Assembly: GCA_049431945.1 (NCBI GenBank)
Contig: JBMTDJ010000031.1
Location: forward strand, 1 to 21,912
Length of the DNA: 21,912 nucleotides
Direction: 5' to 3'
DNA from: Mxb001 sp049431945
GTDB lineage: Bacteria > Actinomycetota > Actinomycetes > S36-B12
In this document: piece by piece, positions 13,731 to 20,849 of the stretch
How positions within the stretch are numbered: position 1 is the first letter of the stretch
Layout: the number at the start of each line of letters is the position of its first letter
Translations under genes and position numbers: made by a program
Notes under the pieces: generated by a model
What the model saw: only the letters and a program-made list of their open reading frames with translations
The model's database searches: none
What the model was told of the DNA's origin: nothing

Positions 13731-14726
13731 CTACTCAGGAGGGGTGAATGCCTGGGTCCGCACCATCCCCGCGGCACGCCCCTTGGCCGCGATGACGATC
13801 GCCATCTTGCGCGATGCCTCATCGATCATCTCGTCGCCCAGCATGACCGCACCCTTGGCCCCACCTTCGGCCGAGGTGTAATAGGCATAGGCGTCGAGGA
13901 TGAGTTCCGCCTGGTCGTAGTCCTCCTGCCGCGGGCTGTAGACCTCGTTGGCGACATCGACCTGACCCGGATGCAGCACCCACTTACCGTCGAAGCCGAG
14001 CGCGGCGCTGCGCGATGCCACGCGCCGGTAGCCCTCGACATCCTTGATGGCGAGGTAGGGACCATCGATAGCCAGCTTGTCGTGCGCACGAGCTGCCATG
14101 AGAATGCGCATGAGGATGTAGTGGTAGGCGTCGCCGACGTCGTATCCGGGCGGCTGCTCGCCGACGACGAGGGACTTCATGTTGATCGACGCCATGAAGT
14201 CGGCGGGACCGAAGATGATCGTCTCCACGCGCGGTGAAGCGGCCGCGATTGCGTCGACGTTGATGAGCCCCATCGCGTTCTCGATCTGAGCTTCGATGCC
14301 AATGCGCCCGAGCTCGAAGCCATTGGACTTCTCGAGCTGGGTGAGCAGGAGGTCTAGGGCGATCACCTGCTCAGCCGTCTGCACCTTCGGGAGCATGATG
14401 CAGTCAAGGTTGGGGCCTGCGCCCTCGACGACCTCAACGACGTCGGCGTAGGTCCACTCGGTGGTCCAGTCATTGACCCGGACTGACCGGACCTTGCCGT
14501 CGTAGCCCCCCTCGTTGAGAGCCGCGACGATGTTCCTGCGCGCCTCCGGCTTGGCAATGGGAGCGACAGCATCCTCGATATCCATGAAGACCTGGTCGAC
14601 CGGAAGCCCGCGGGCCTTGTCGAGCATCTTCGGGCTGGAGCCGGGTACGGCGAGATTGGACCGGCGTGATCGGGCTGCCCTGGGCTGGCCCACCGCACCG
14701 CCGGATGTCACAGACGTCGAACTCAT
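13731..14726 (-). CDS. HpcH/HpaI-family CoA-ester lyase (CitE/malyl-CoA lyase-like)
   Basis: The 331-residue protein shows the family pattern: RSNLAVPGSSPKMLDKA, the acidic metal-site strand VFMDIEDAVAP, the arginine region VRVNDW, IMLPKVQ, the second metal Glu in GIEAQIENAMGL, and IIFGPADFMAS, then GFDGKWVLHPGQVD. This is a TIM-barrel Mg-dependent lyase that cleaves or forms 3-hydroxyacyl-CoA C-C bonds such as malyl-, citramalyl- or methylmalyl-CoA. A substrate cannot be chosen from the sequence alone. ATG 14726 follows TAGGGT by exactly six bases, so the mRNA is probably leaderless. The first about 20 residues are Ser/Arg-rich and variable. It diverges from the MgtE-N/CBS gene. Confidence 0.9.
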   Translation of the reverse strand: MSSTSVTSGGAVGQPRAARSRRSNLAVPGSSPKMLDKARGLPVDQVFMDIEDAVAPIAKPEARRNIVAALNEGGYDGKVRSVRVNDWTTEWTYADVVEVVEGAGPNLDCIMLPKVQTAEQVIALDLLLTQLEKSNGFELGRIGIEAQIENAMGLINVDAIAAASPRVETIIFGPADFMASINMKSLVVGEQPPGYDVGDAYHYILMRILMAARAHDKLAIDGPYLAIKDVEGYRRVASRSAALGFDGKWVLHPGQVDVANEVYSPRQEDYDQAELILDAYAYYTSAEGGAKGAVMLGDEMIDEASRKMAIVIAAKGRAAGMVRTQAFTPPE

Positions 14727-14732
14727 GGCCCG

Positions 14733-14738
14733 ACCCTA
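14733..14738 (-). promoter_or_regulatory. -10 box of the CoA-ester lyase gene (leaderless)
   Basis: TAGGGT on the minus strand ends six bases before ATG 14726. Confidence 0.6.
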
Positions 14739-14811
14739 CCGGCGGCACGGGAGCCGGCAATGGGCCATCCGAGCCAGGTGCTGCGAGGTGAGGGTGCTCT
14801 CGAATCCGGAG

Positions 14812-14817
14812 TACCCT
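14812..14817 (+). promoter_or_regulatory. -10 box of the MgtE-N/CBS gene
   Basis: TACCCT ends eight bases before GTG 14826, so the transcript would begin at or within two bases of the start codon. This supports the internal GTG over the upstream ATG at 14760. Confidence 0.55.
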
Positions 14818-14825
14818 TGGGCCGC

Positions 14826-16076
14826 GTGACCTCCCCCAGCCGCGTCTTCGTCGCTCGCCTCGCGCGCGCGGAGGTCTTCGACCCCAAGGCCGACCAGGTG
14901 GGGCGCGCCCGCGACGTCGTGGTGGCCCTGCGCACTGACTCCCAGCCACCCCGTGTCGTGGGCCTGGTGGTGGAGGTCGTCGGCCGCCGGCGCATCTTCG
15001 TCCCGATGTCCCGCGTCACCGCCATCGACAGCGGCCAGGTCGTCGTCAGCGGGGTCGTCAACCTGCGACGGTTCCAGCAGCGACAGGGCGAGACCCTCGC
15101 CCTCGGTGAGCTCCTCGATCGACGCGTCACGCTGGTCGATCCCGCACGCTCGTCCACCCCGGAGACCGTCACCATCGTCGACCTCGCGATCGAGCAGCGT
15201 CCCAACAGGGACTGGCACGTGACACAGCTCTTCATCCGCGAAGGCGGCGGACTGAGGCGCAAGGGACAGACCCGAATCGTCGACTGGGCCGCGGTGGACG
15301 GCCTGACCCTGCCGCAGGAGCAGGGCGCCGAGAACCTCATCGCGACGCTCGACGGACTGCGCGCACCTGATGTCGCGCTCGCGCTGCAGGACATGCCCGC
15401 GAAGCGGCGCATCGAGGTCGCACGCGAACTCGATGACGATCGGCTCGCCGACGTCCTCGAGGAGCTCCCCGAGGACGAGCAGGTCGCGATCATGCAGTCA
15501 CTCGACATGGAGCGGGCGGCCGACGTGCTCGAGGAGATGGACCCTGACGATGCCGCCGACCTGATCTCCGAGCTGCCTCCCGATCAGGCGAAGGACCTGC
15601 TCGAGCGCATGGAGCCCGACGAGGCTGATGACATCCGACGGCTGCTTGTCTACGGCGACTACACCGCCGGCGGCATGATGACCACCGAACCTGTCGTCCT
15701 GCCCGCCGATGCCACCGTGGCGGAGGCTCTGGCGCGCGTGCGCAGCCCCGAGCTCGCCCCGTCGCTCGCGGCCCAGGTCTACGTGACCCGCGCCCCCACG
15801 GACACCCCCACTGGGCGCTACCTCGGCACGTGCCATTTCCAGCGGATGCTTCGCGAGCCGCCTGCGGCCCTGGTCTCGGGCATCCTCGACACGACGCTCG
15901 AGCCGATTTCGCCGGAGACCGATGTCGCCACGGTCGCCCGCTATTTCGCGACGTACAACCTCGTATCCCTCCCCGTCGTCGATGCCGACGATCGCCTCCT
16001 CGGCGCTGTGACCGTCGACGACCTCATCGACCACATGCTGCCAGCGGACTGGCGTGACAACGGAGGTGCGCGATGA
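14826..16076 (+). CDS. Soluble PRC-barrel / MgtE N-domain / CBS-pair protein
   Basis: The 416-residue protein has no membrane helix. Residues about 5-150 look like two PRC-barrel-type beta modules (VGRARDVVVAL, VGLVVEVVGRRRIFVP). Residues about 180-285 are the superhelical MgtE intracellular N domain, with repeated VLEELPEDEQ, VLEEMDPDDAADLISELP and LLERMEPDEADD. Residues about 290-412 form a CBS pair (AGGMMTTEPVVLPADATVAEAL; SLPVVDADDRLLGAVTVDDLIDHML). In MgtE channels these parts sense Mg2+; here the channel domain is missing. GTG 14826 is preferred to ATG 14760 because of the adjacent -10 box. Its ATGA overlap with DUF1003 suggests a partnership. It resembles M. tuberculosis Rv1232c from memory. 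Confidence 0.9.
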   Translation: MTSPSRVFVARLARAEVFDPKADQVGRARDVVVALRTDSQPPRVVGLVVEVVGRRRIFVPMSRVTAIDSGQVVVSGVVNLRRFQQRQGETLALGELLDRRVTLVDPARSSTPETVTIVDLAIEQRPNRDWHVTQLFIREGGGLRRKGQTRIVDWAAVDGLTLPQEQGAENLIATLDGLRAPDVALALQDMPAKRRIEVARELDDDRLADVLEELPEDEQVAIMQSLDMERAADVLEEMDPDDAADLISELPPDQAKDLLERMEPDEADDIRRLLVYGDYTAGGMMTTEPVVLPADATVAEALARVRSPELAPSLAAQVYVTRAPTDTPTGRYLGTCHFQRMLREPPAALVSGILDTTLEPISPETDVATVARYFATYNLVSLPVVDADDRLLGAVTVDDLIDHMLPADWRDNGGAR

Positions 16077-16609
16077 GCCCGTCGCGTCGCCGCCCCGAAC
16101 TGCGAATGGACCAGCCACTCGATCGCGGGCGGCTGCGCGGCCCGTCGTACGACCCCGAGCAGTGGGGTCGCCTGTCGGAGCGCATCGCACGCTTTATCGG
16201 ATCCTGGAAGTTCATCGCGTGGATGACCGCGGTCATCGTCACGTGGCTTCTGTGGAACATCTTCGCCCCTGATGACCTCAAGCCAGACCCCTACCCCTTC
16301 ATCTTTCTCACTCTCCTGCTCTCACTGCAGGCCTCGTACGCCGCACCGCTCATCCTGCTGGCCCAGAACCGGCAGGCGGACCGCGACAAGGTGCAGTACC
16401 TCGAGGATCGGGAGATGACCGACCGGCTCGTCGCGGACACCGAGTACCTCGCCCGTGAGATAGCAGCGCTGCGCATGGCTCTGGGCGAGGTGGCGACGCG
16501 CGACTACCTGCGGGCCGAACTCCGCGACCTCGCCGAGGACATCGCCGGACGACTCCAGGATGAGCAGCCCGAGCGCGACTCGGGCAGGGGGCCTAGCATC
16601 GGGGAATGA
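16073..16609 (+). CDS. DUF1003 membrane protein
   Basis: The 178-residue protein has a basic N-terminus, two transmembrane helices (about residues 45-65 and 76-97) and the DUF1003 hallmark YPFIFLTLLLSLQASYAAP followed by LAQNRQADRDK. The C-terminal half is a charged helical, possibly coiled-coil, cytoplasmic region. ATG 16073 overlaps the upstream stop as ATGA and has GGAGG six bases before it, so it is translationally coupled to the MgtE-N/CBS protein. Its own stop overlaps the Mrp start as another ATGA. Function is unknown; the gene order suggests it may be the membrane partner of the CBS regulator. Confidence 0.9.
   Translation: MSPSRRRPELRMDQPLDRGRLRGPSYDPEQWGRLSERIARFIGSWKFIAWMTAVIVTWLLWNIFAPDDLKPDPYPFIFLTLLLSLQASYAAPLILLAQNRQADRDKVQYLEDREMTDRLVADTEYLAREIAALRMALGEVATRDYLRAELRDLAEDIAGRLQDEQPERDSGRGPSIGE
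16594..16599 (+). promoter_or_regulatory. Internal -10 box of mrp (leaderless)
   Basis: TAGCAT, inside the last codons of the DUF1003 gene, ends six bases before the Mrp ATG. Mrp could therefore be made both by coupling in the long transcript and from its own leaderless mRNA. Confidence 0.55.
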
Positions 16610-17745
16610 CCTCCATCGATCCTTCCCTGGTCGACGCTGCCCTCGCACGGGTGGAAGACCCCGAGATCCACCGCCCCATCACCGAACTCGGCATGGTGAA
16701 GTCCGTCGATATCGACGGCGACCGCGTCAAGGTGGCCATCTATCTCACGGTGTCCGGATGCCCCATGCGCGACACCATCACGCAGCGGGTCACGATCGCG
16801 GTGGGGTCGGTCCCCGGAGTGAGGCATGTCGACGTCGAGCTGGACGTCATGAACGACGACCAGCGGGCCCAGTTGCGGCGCACCCTGCGAGGCGGCCAGG
16901 AGGAGAAATCCATTCCCTTCGCCCAAGCGGGATCTCGCACCCACGTCTACGCGATCACCTCAGGCAAGGGCGGAGTGGGCAAGTCATCCGTCACGGCCAA
17001 TCTCGGGGTGGCGATGGCAGCCCAAGGCTTCACCGTCGGCATCGTTGACGCTGACATCTACGGCCACTCGATCCCCGGTCTGCTCGGCATGACGACTCCG
17101 CCGACCGTCGTCGAGGGCATGATCATGCCGCCCGAGGCCTTCGGTGTGCGCGCCATCTCGATCCTTCCCTTCAAGCCCGGTGGAAGCGCGGAGCCGGTGG
17201 CATTCCGCGGACCGATGCTGCATAGAGCCCTTCAGCAATTCCTCGCTGATGTGTGGTGGGGTGATCTTGACGTGCTGCTCCTCGACCTTCCGCCCGGGAC
17301 AGGGGACATCGCCATCTCCACGGCCCAGCTCCTCCCGGGATCGCAGGTCATCGTGGTGACGACCCCGCAGGCCGCTGCCGCCGAGGTTGCGGTGCGCGCC
17401 GGCATGCTCGCCGGCCAGACCCACCAGAAGGTCGCCGGCGTCGTCGAGAACATGAGCGGATTCCCCTGCCCCCACTGCGGAGAGCCGATCGACCTCTTCG
17501 GCATCGGCGGCGGGCAGCGCGTCGCCGAACAGTTGAGCTCCGGGCTCAGCACCGATGTGCCGCTCCTCGGCCGCATTCCCTTCGACGTGCGCCTGCGCGA
17601 GGGCGGGGACCGCGGTGAGCCGCTGGTGCTGTCGGACCCATCCTCCCCCGCTGCCGCGTCGCTGATCGAGTTGGCGACAGGCCTGGCCCGCCGGCCACGC
17701 GGACTCACGGGCATGCCACTGGATATCTCCCCTGCAGGGCGCTAA
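16606..17745 (+). CDS. mrp: Mrp/ApbC-family Fe-S cluster carrier ATPase
   Basis: The 379-residue protein has an N-terminal MIP18/DUF59 domain (residues 1-95) with SGCP at 50-53. This is followed by a P-loop NTPase with the deviant Walker A GKGGVGKSS at 120-128, VDADIYGHSIP at about 148-157, LLLDLPPGTGD at 224-234 and the Fe-S bridging CPHC at 288-291. All hallmarks of an ATP-dependent Fe-S scaffold/carrier are present. It forms the end of a three-gene overlap chain with DUF1003 and the CBS protein, the order found around mrp (Rv1229c) in mycobacteria. It is convergent with tatB. The start codon sits within ATGA and also follows an internal -10 box. Confidence 0.96.
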   Translation: MTSIDPSLVDAALARVEDPEIHRPITELGMVKSVDIDGDRVKVAIYLTVSGCPMRDTITQRVTIAVGSVPGVRHVDVELDVMNDDQRAQLRRTLRGGQEEKSIPFAQAGSRTHVYAITSGKGGVGKSSVTANLGVAMAAQGFTVGIVDADIYGHSIPGLLGMTTPPTVVEGMIMPPEAFGVRAISILPFKPGGSAEPVAFRGPMLHRALQQFLADVWWGDLDVLLLDLPPGTGDIAISTAQLLPGSQVIVVTTPQAAAAEVAVRAGMLAGQTHQKVAGVVENMSGFPCPHCGEPIDLFGIGGGQRVAEQLSSGLSTDVPLLGRIPFDVRLREGGDRGEPLVLSDPSSPAAASLIELATGLARRPRGLTGMPLDISPAGR

Positions 17746-17767
17746 CGCGATGAGCTCAGCGTGCAGG
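17731..17767. terminator. Hairpin between convergent mrp and tatB
   Basis: CCTGCA (17731-17736) pairs with TGCAGG (17762-17767), and CGCT (17740-17743) with AGCG (17758-17761), leaving a GGG bulge on one side and a 14-base loop. It covers the Mrp stop codon and ends two bases before the TatB stop. A bidirectional terminator is plausible. Confidence 0.4.
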
Positions 17768-17769
17768 AC

Positions 17770-18111
17770 CTACGTCGCATCGGGGTCGAAGCGCGCCGAC
17801 GTCGTCGACCCATCTGACTTCTGGCGGTTCGCTGTCGAGCTCGTCGTTGCCTCGTCATCGGTGTCCTCGAAAATGCCGGAGACCATGCGCTTGGGGTGCA
17901 ACTCCTGCAGGTCGCGAAGGGCCTCCTGAGCCCCGCTCAGATCGACTCCGGCGGAGTCGGCCAGGTCCTTGCGCGCGTTGCTGGCCATCGCCCTGACGTT
18001 GCGCAATGTGCGAGCCGCGTCGGCTGCTGCTCGCGGCAACCTCTCAGGCCCGAACACCAAGAGCCCGAGCACGCCGAGAATGAGGATCTCGCCCAGGCCG
18101 ATGTCGAACAC
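17770..18111 (-). CDS. tatB: Sec-independent protein translocase subunit TatB
   Basis: The 113-residue protein begins MFDIGLGEILILGVLGLLVFGPERLP: a short N-terminus, one membrane helix, then the FGPERLP hinge, an amphipathic helix and a charged Ser/Thr-rich tail. This is the TatA/B plan; Glu at position 8 and length over 100 favour TatB, which binds Tat signal peptides with TatC. GTG 18111 follows TAGTCT by six bases, so it can be transcribed separately although htrA ends 40 bases upstream on the same strand. The htrA-tatB-mrp neighbourhood is conserved in actinobacteria, which adds confidence. Confidence 0.93.
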   Translation of the reverse strand: MFDIGLGEILILGVLGLLVFGPERLPRAAADAARTLRNVRAMASNARKDLADSAGVDLSGAQEALRDLQELHPKRMVSGIFEDTDDEATTSSTANRQKSDGSTTSARFDPDAT

Positions 18112-18117
18112 GCGACC

Positions 18118-18123
18118 AGACTA
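18118..18123 (-). promoter_or_regulatory. -10 box of tatB (leaderless)
   Basis: TAGTCT on the minus strand ends six bases before GTG 18111, inside the htrA-tatB gap. Confidence 0.65.
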
Positions 18124-18151
18124 CGCCGAATCGGTGGGCCCTGGCGATCGG

Positions 18152-19249
18152 TCACCGGTCCTCGCGGCTCCCGAGCGTCAACTGGACCGTGAAGAGGCGG
18201 TCTCCCCGACGAGCCTCCACTCTGACCTCCTCACCCGGTAGCCGGTCGCGGATAGCCACCACGAGTTCGTCGGCGTTGGCCACAGGCACGCCCTCGAGCT
18301 CGAGGATGACATCACCCGCGCGAAGTCCGGCCCGAGCGGCGGCGCCGCCGGGAGTCACCGAATCGATGAGAGCTCCTGGGCCGGCGTATGACGGGTCGAG
18401 GGTCACGCCCATCACGGGTGTGCGCGATGTGCCGGTCGCGATGATCTCCTCAGCGACACGCACCACAGCGCGCGCCGGAATCGCAAATCCCAGGCCGATG
18501 CTGCCTGCCACGCCGCCCCTGGCGAGCGTCGCGATGGAGGAGGCCATCCCGATGAATCGACCGTCGCTATCGACGACGGGGCCTCCCGAATTGCCGGGGT
18601 TGATAGCTGCGTCGGTCTGGATGGCACTGATGTACGACGCGTCCTCGGCCTCGCCGACGGTGACCGGGCGATTCAGCGCACTGACGATGCCCGTGGTGAC
18701 CGTGAAGTCATAGCCCAGCGGGGCGCCGATGACGATCACCGAATCCCCCACCTTCACGCCATCGGACTGGGGCTGAAGGGGCACGAGGCCTTCCGTGTCC
18801 GCCCGAAGGACAGCGACGTCGTAGCTCACATTGCGGCCCACAACCTCCGCGGGAACACGACCGCCGTCGCTGCGAATGATCTCGATCCGGCCATCGTTGT
18901 CCAGGGCAGCGGCGATCACGTGGTTGTTGGTGACCAGGTAGTCCTCGTTCAGGGCGAAGCCCGACCCTGATCCGGACTCGAACCCGGCATCCACCGAGAC
19001 GGTGACCACAGAGGGAAGGGCCGAGCGCACGACGTCGGCGACGGTGATGGGCCCGCCAGCACTGGCCTCGGACGGGCCGGACGGCCGCGCCGGAGCCGTC
19101 GTTGCCCCCACGGTCGACTCGGCGTCGCGCAAGGAGGCCACACCCAGGCCGATGGCTCCGCCGAGGAAGCCCAGCAGGAGCGCACATGCCAGGGCGACCA
19201 GGCCCAGGATCGCCAGGACCTGACCCACGCTGGATCGGTGACCGGTCAC
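18152..19249 (-). CDS. HtrA-like membrane-anchored serine protease (S1C, PDZ)
   Basis: The 365-residue protein has one N-terminal transmembrane anchor (about residues 9-40) and a short linker. The trypsin-like domain has catalytic His in TNNHV (about 110), Asp in YDVAVL (about 144) and Ser in GNSGGP (about 221). One C-terminal PDZ domain follows (about 275-360, PGGAAARAGLRAGDVILELEG). The protease domain would lie outside the membrane and act in envelope protein quality control. The start is either GTG 19252 or 19249; I prefer 19249 because GAGCAT lies six bases upstream, matching the window's leaderless pattern imperfectly. It lies upstream of tatB, as in mycobacteria (Rv1223-Rv1224), but without the sigE and rseA genes found there. 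Confidence 0.93.
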   Translation of the reverse strand: MTGHRSSVGQVLAILGLVALACALLLGFLGGAIGLGVASLRDAESTVGATTAPARPSGPSEASAGGPITVADVVRSALPSVVTVSVDAGFESGSGSGFALNEDYLVTNNHVIAAALDNDGRIEIIRSDGGRVPAEVVGRNVSYDVAVLRADTEGLVPLQPQSDGVKVGDSVIVIGAPLGYDFTVTTGIVSALNRPVTVGEAEDASYISAIQTDAAINPGNSGGPVVDSDGRFIGMASSIATLARGGVAGSIGLGFAIPARAVVRVAEEIIATGTSRTPVMGVTLDPSYAGPGALIDSVTPGGAAARAGLRAGDVILELEGVPVANADELVVAIRDRLPGEEVRVEARRGDRLFTVQLTLGSREDR

Positions 19250-19255
19250 CACCCG

Positions 19256-19261
19256 ATGCTC
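19256..19261 (-). promoter_or_regulatory. Weak -10 box of the htrA-like gene
   Basis: GAGCAT keeps the A2 and T6 of TANNNT but lacks T1. It is six bases before GTG 19249. GGGAG nearby could instead serve as a ribosome site. Confidence 0.3.
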
Positions 19262-19293
19262 CCACCCCCCTCCCGTTCCCGCGGCCGCGGACC

Positions 19294-19299
19294 TAGGCT
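19294..19299 (+). promoter_or_regulatory. -10 box of the O-methyltransferase gene (leaderless)
   Basis: TAGGCT ends six bases before GTG 19306, with no ribosome site between. Confidence 0.65.
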
Positions 19300-19305
19300 G
19301 CCCAT

Positions 19306-19944
19306 GTGACCGATACGACGCTGCCCCCTAGTCCGCTCACCTGGGCCTACGCCGACGAGTGGACCGAAGAGTCTCCCGAGGTGGCGGAAGCACGCCAGCG
19401 CGCGCACGCGATGGGCGCGCCATCACCCAGCCGGGCCGTCGGCGCCGCGCTGCGCGCACTGATCTCGGCCCTGGGGGCACGCGCCGTGGTTGAGGTCGGC
19501 TCGGGAGCCGGAGTCACGGGCGGGTGGATCCTCGACGGCCTTCCGATGGACGGCACGCTCACGACTGTCGATCCCGACTCGGCCTTCCAGACGGCCGCCC
19601 GCGACACCTTCGAGCGCATGGGCATCAGCCATACGCGAGTACGCGCGATTGCCGGTGCACCGAGCGACGTCTTGCCGAGGCTGAGCGACGCGGCGTACGA
19701 CGTCGTCGTCATCGGGCCCGGAGCCCAGACCGAGGGCGACGAGGGACACGCCCTCCTTGCCGCGTCGCGCCGACTGCTGCGCACCGGGGGGACCATCGTC
19801 ATGACCCCGGTCTTCGGCGCGGAGGGCACACTGCCTTCACGCCACGACCTGATCCAGCACCTGCGAGACGACCCCGAGTGGGTTGCCGCGGTCCTGACCG
19901 TGGGCGAGGGAATCGTGCTCGCTTCTCACCGAGAGCACCCCTGA
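19306..19944 (+). CDS. O-methyltransferase (family 3-like, SAM-dependent)
   Basis: The 212-residue protein has the class I methyltransferase motif VVEVGSGAGVTGGWI at about 61-75, a second-strand acidic motif LTTVDPDSAFQ at about 84-94, and YDVVVIGPG at about 129-137. A helical N-terminus precedes these and contains GAPSPSRAVGAAL, typical of catechol-type O-methyltransferases. The substrate is unknown. Some metal-ligand residues of true catechol enzymes are not evident (IGPG where a metal-binding D-x-D/H is usual), so it may be a divergent family member. It is divergent from htrA, matching the position of Rv1220c near the mycobacterial sigE-htrA locus. Confidence 0.88.
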   Translation: MTDTTLPPSPLTWAYADEWTEESPEVAEARQRAHAMGAPSPSRAVGAALRALISALGARAVVEVGSGAGVTGGWILDGLPMDGTLTTVDPDSAFQTAARDTFERMGISHTRVRAIAGAPSDVLPRLSDAAYDVVVIGPGAQTEGDEGHALLAASRRLLRTGGTIVMTPVFGAEGTLPSRHDLIQHLRDDPEWVAAVLTVGEGIVLASHREHP

Positions 19945-19953
19945 CCATGGCGA

Positions 19954-19983
19954 AGGCCCCGGCTCCGTGAGGAGCCAGGGCCT
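19954..19983. terminator. Strong bidirectional terminator between convergent genes
   Basis: AGGCCC-C-GGCTCC, loop GTGA, then GGAGCC-A-GGGCCT form a twelve-pair stem with one C/A mismatch, lying between the methyltransferase stop and the DUF3117 stop. There is no T-tract. It is the clearest terminator in the window. Confidence 0.8.
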
Positions 19984-20001
19984 CGGCAGGAACGAATAGG
20001 A

Positions 20002-20169
20002 CTAGGGCACAGCGGCGATGAGCTTCTCGCCCAGTTCCTTGACCTCAGTCGCGTTGAGTTCGACCACGAGGCGGCCACCGCCCTCAAGCGGGACCCGCAT
20101 GACGTAGCCGCGGCCCTCCTTGGTGACCTCCATAGGGCCGTCACCGGTCCTCGGCTTCATGGCAGCCAT
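20002..20169 (-). CDS. DUF3117 family small protein
   Basis: This 55-residue protein starts MAAMKPRTGDGPMEVTKEG and continues RGYVMRVPLEGGGRLVVEL, a full-length match to actinobacterial DUF3117. ATG 20169 follows AAGGGG with five-base spacing. GATACT about 30 bases upstream is a possible weak -10. It is 65 bases downstream of tagA on the same strand, the same pairing as Rv1210-Rv1211 in M. tuberculosis from memory. The predicted fold is a few beta strands and a C-terminal helix; the function is unknown. Confidence 0.93.
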   Translation of the reverse strand: MAAMKPRTGDGPMEVTKEGRGYVMRVPLEGGGRLVVELNATEVKELGEKLIAAVP

Positions 20170-20234
20170 GGTGTCCCCTTCCGTGCAGCGGAGGAACCAG
20201 TATCCCCTACGCCGCAGTCCCATCGGCGACCGGG

Positions 20235-20849
20235 TCAGCGGCCCCGTGCATGGCAACCCTCGAGGTGATCGTTGACCACCCCGACCGCCTGCAGGGCGGC
20301 GTACGCCGACGTGGGCCCCAGGAATCGCCAGCCCCTGGCCTTGAGTTCACGGACAAGGGCGAGCGACTCAGGTGTCTGGACCGGGACGTCGGCCATGGTG
20401 ACGGGAGGCGAGGTATCGCGCCGCAAGGACCACACGAGCTCATCGAGCACGCCGTCGCCCTCGCTCTCCTGCCACCTCACCAGGATGCGGGCATTGCTCA
20501 TCGTTGCCTCGATCTTGCCGCGATGACGGATGATGCGCGGATCGTCGAGGAGCCGCTTGATATCGGCATCGCCGTAGGAGGCGACAGTCTGCACATCGAA
20601 GTTGGCGAAGGCTGCACGGAAGCCCTCACGGCGGCGAAGAATGGTCAACCACGATAGGCCCGCCTGGAAGCCCTCGAGTGACAGTCGTTCGAAGAGCGCC
20701 GCGTCGCCACGGACCGGACGACCCCACTCCGTGTCGTGATATGCCCGGTAGTCGTCGGGAGCATCACCCCACGGGCATCGAGCCAGGCCATCGTCGCCTA
20801 CCGCGGTCCAGCCCGCCAAGCCACCCCCGTCGGGCATGGCCGGGTTCAC
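20235..20849 (-). CDS. tagA: DNA-3-methyladenine glycosylase I
   Basis: The 204-residue protein shows the TAG family signature RCPWGDAPDDYRAYHDTEWG. The zinc-snap ligands Cys25, His38, His195 and Cys199 have the same spacing as in the well-studied enzyme (13 and 4 residues). FERLSLEGFQAGLSWLTIL, with the Glu and Trp of the base pocket, and IIRHRGKIEATMSNA from the helix-hairpin-helix region complete the match. It excises 3-methyladenine from alkylated DNA. GTG 20849 overlaps the stop of the upstream DivIVA-domain gene as GTGA, which suggests coupling; ATG 20837 is an alternative start that loses four residues. It is known as tagA in mycobacteria. Confidence 0.95.
   Translation of the reverse strand: MNPAMPDGGGLAGWTAVGDDGLARCPWGDAPDDYRAYHDTEWGRPVRGDAALFERLSLEGFQAGLSWLTILRRREGFRAAFANFDVQTVASYGDADIKRLLDDPRIIRHRGKIEATMSNARILVRWQESEGDGVLDELVWSLRRDTSPPVTMADVPVQTPESLALVRELKARGWRFLGPTSAYAALQAVGVVNDHLEGCHARGR

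Noticed and set aside
14760..14825. Earlier ATG start for the MgtE-N/CBS gene
   Set aside because: The added 22 residues have no family resemblance and would span a TACCCT box placed just before GTG 14826.
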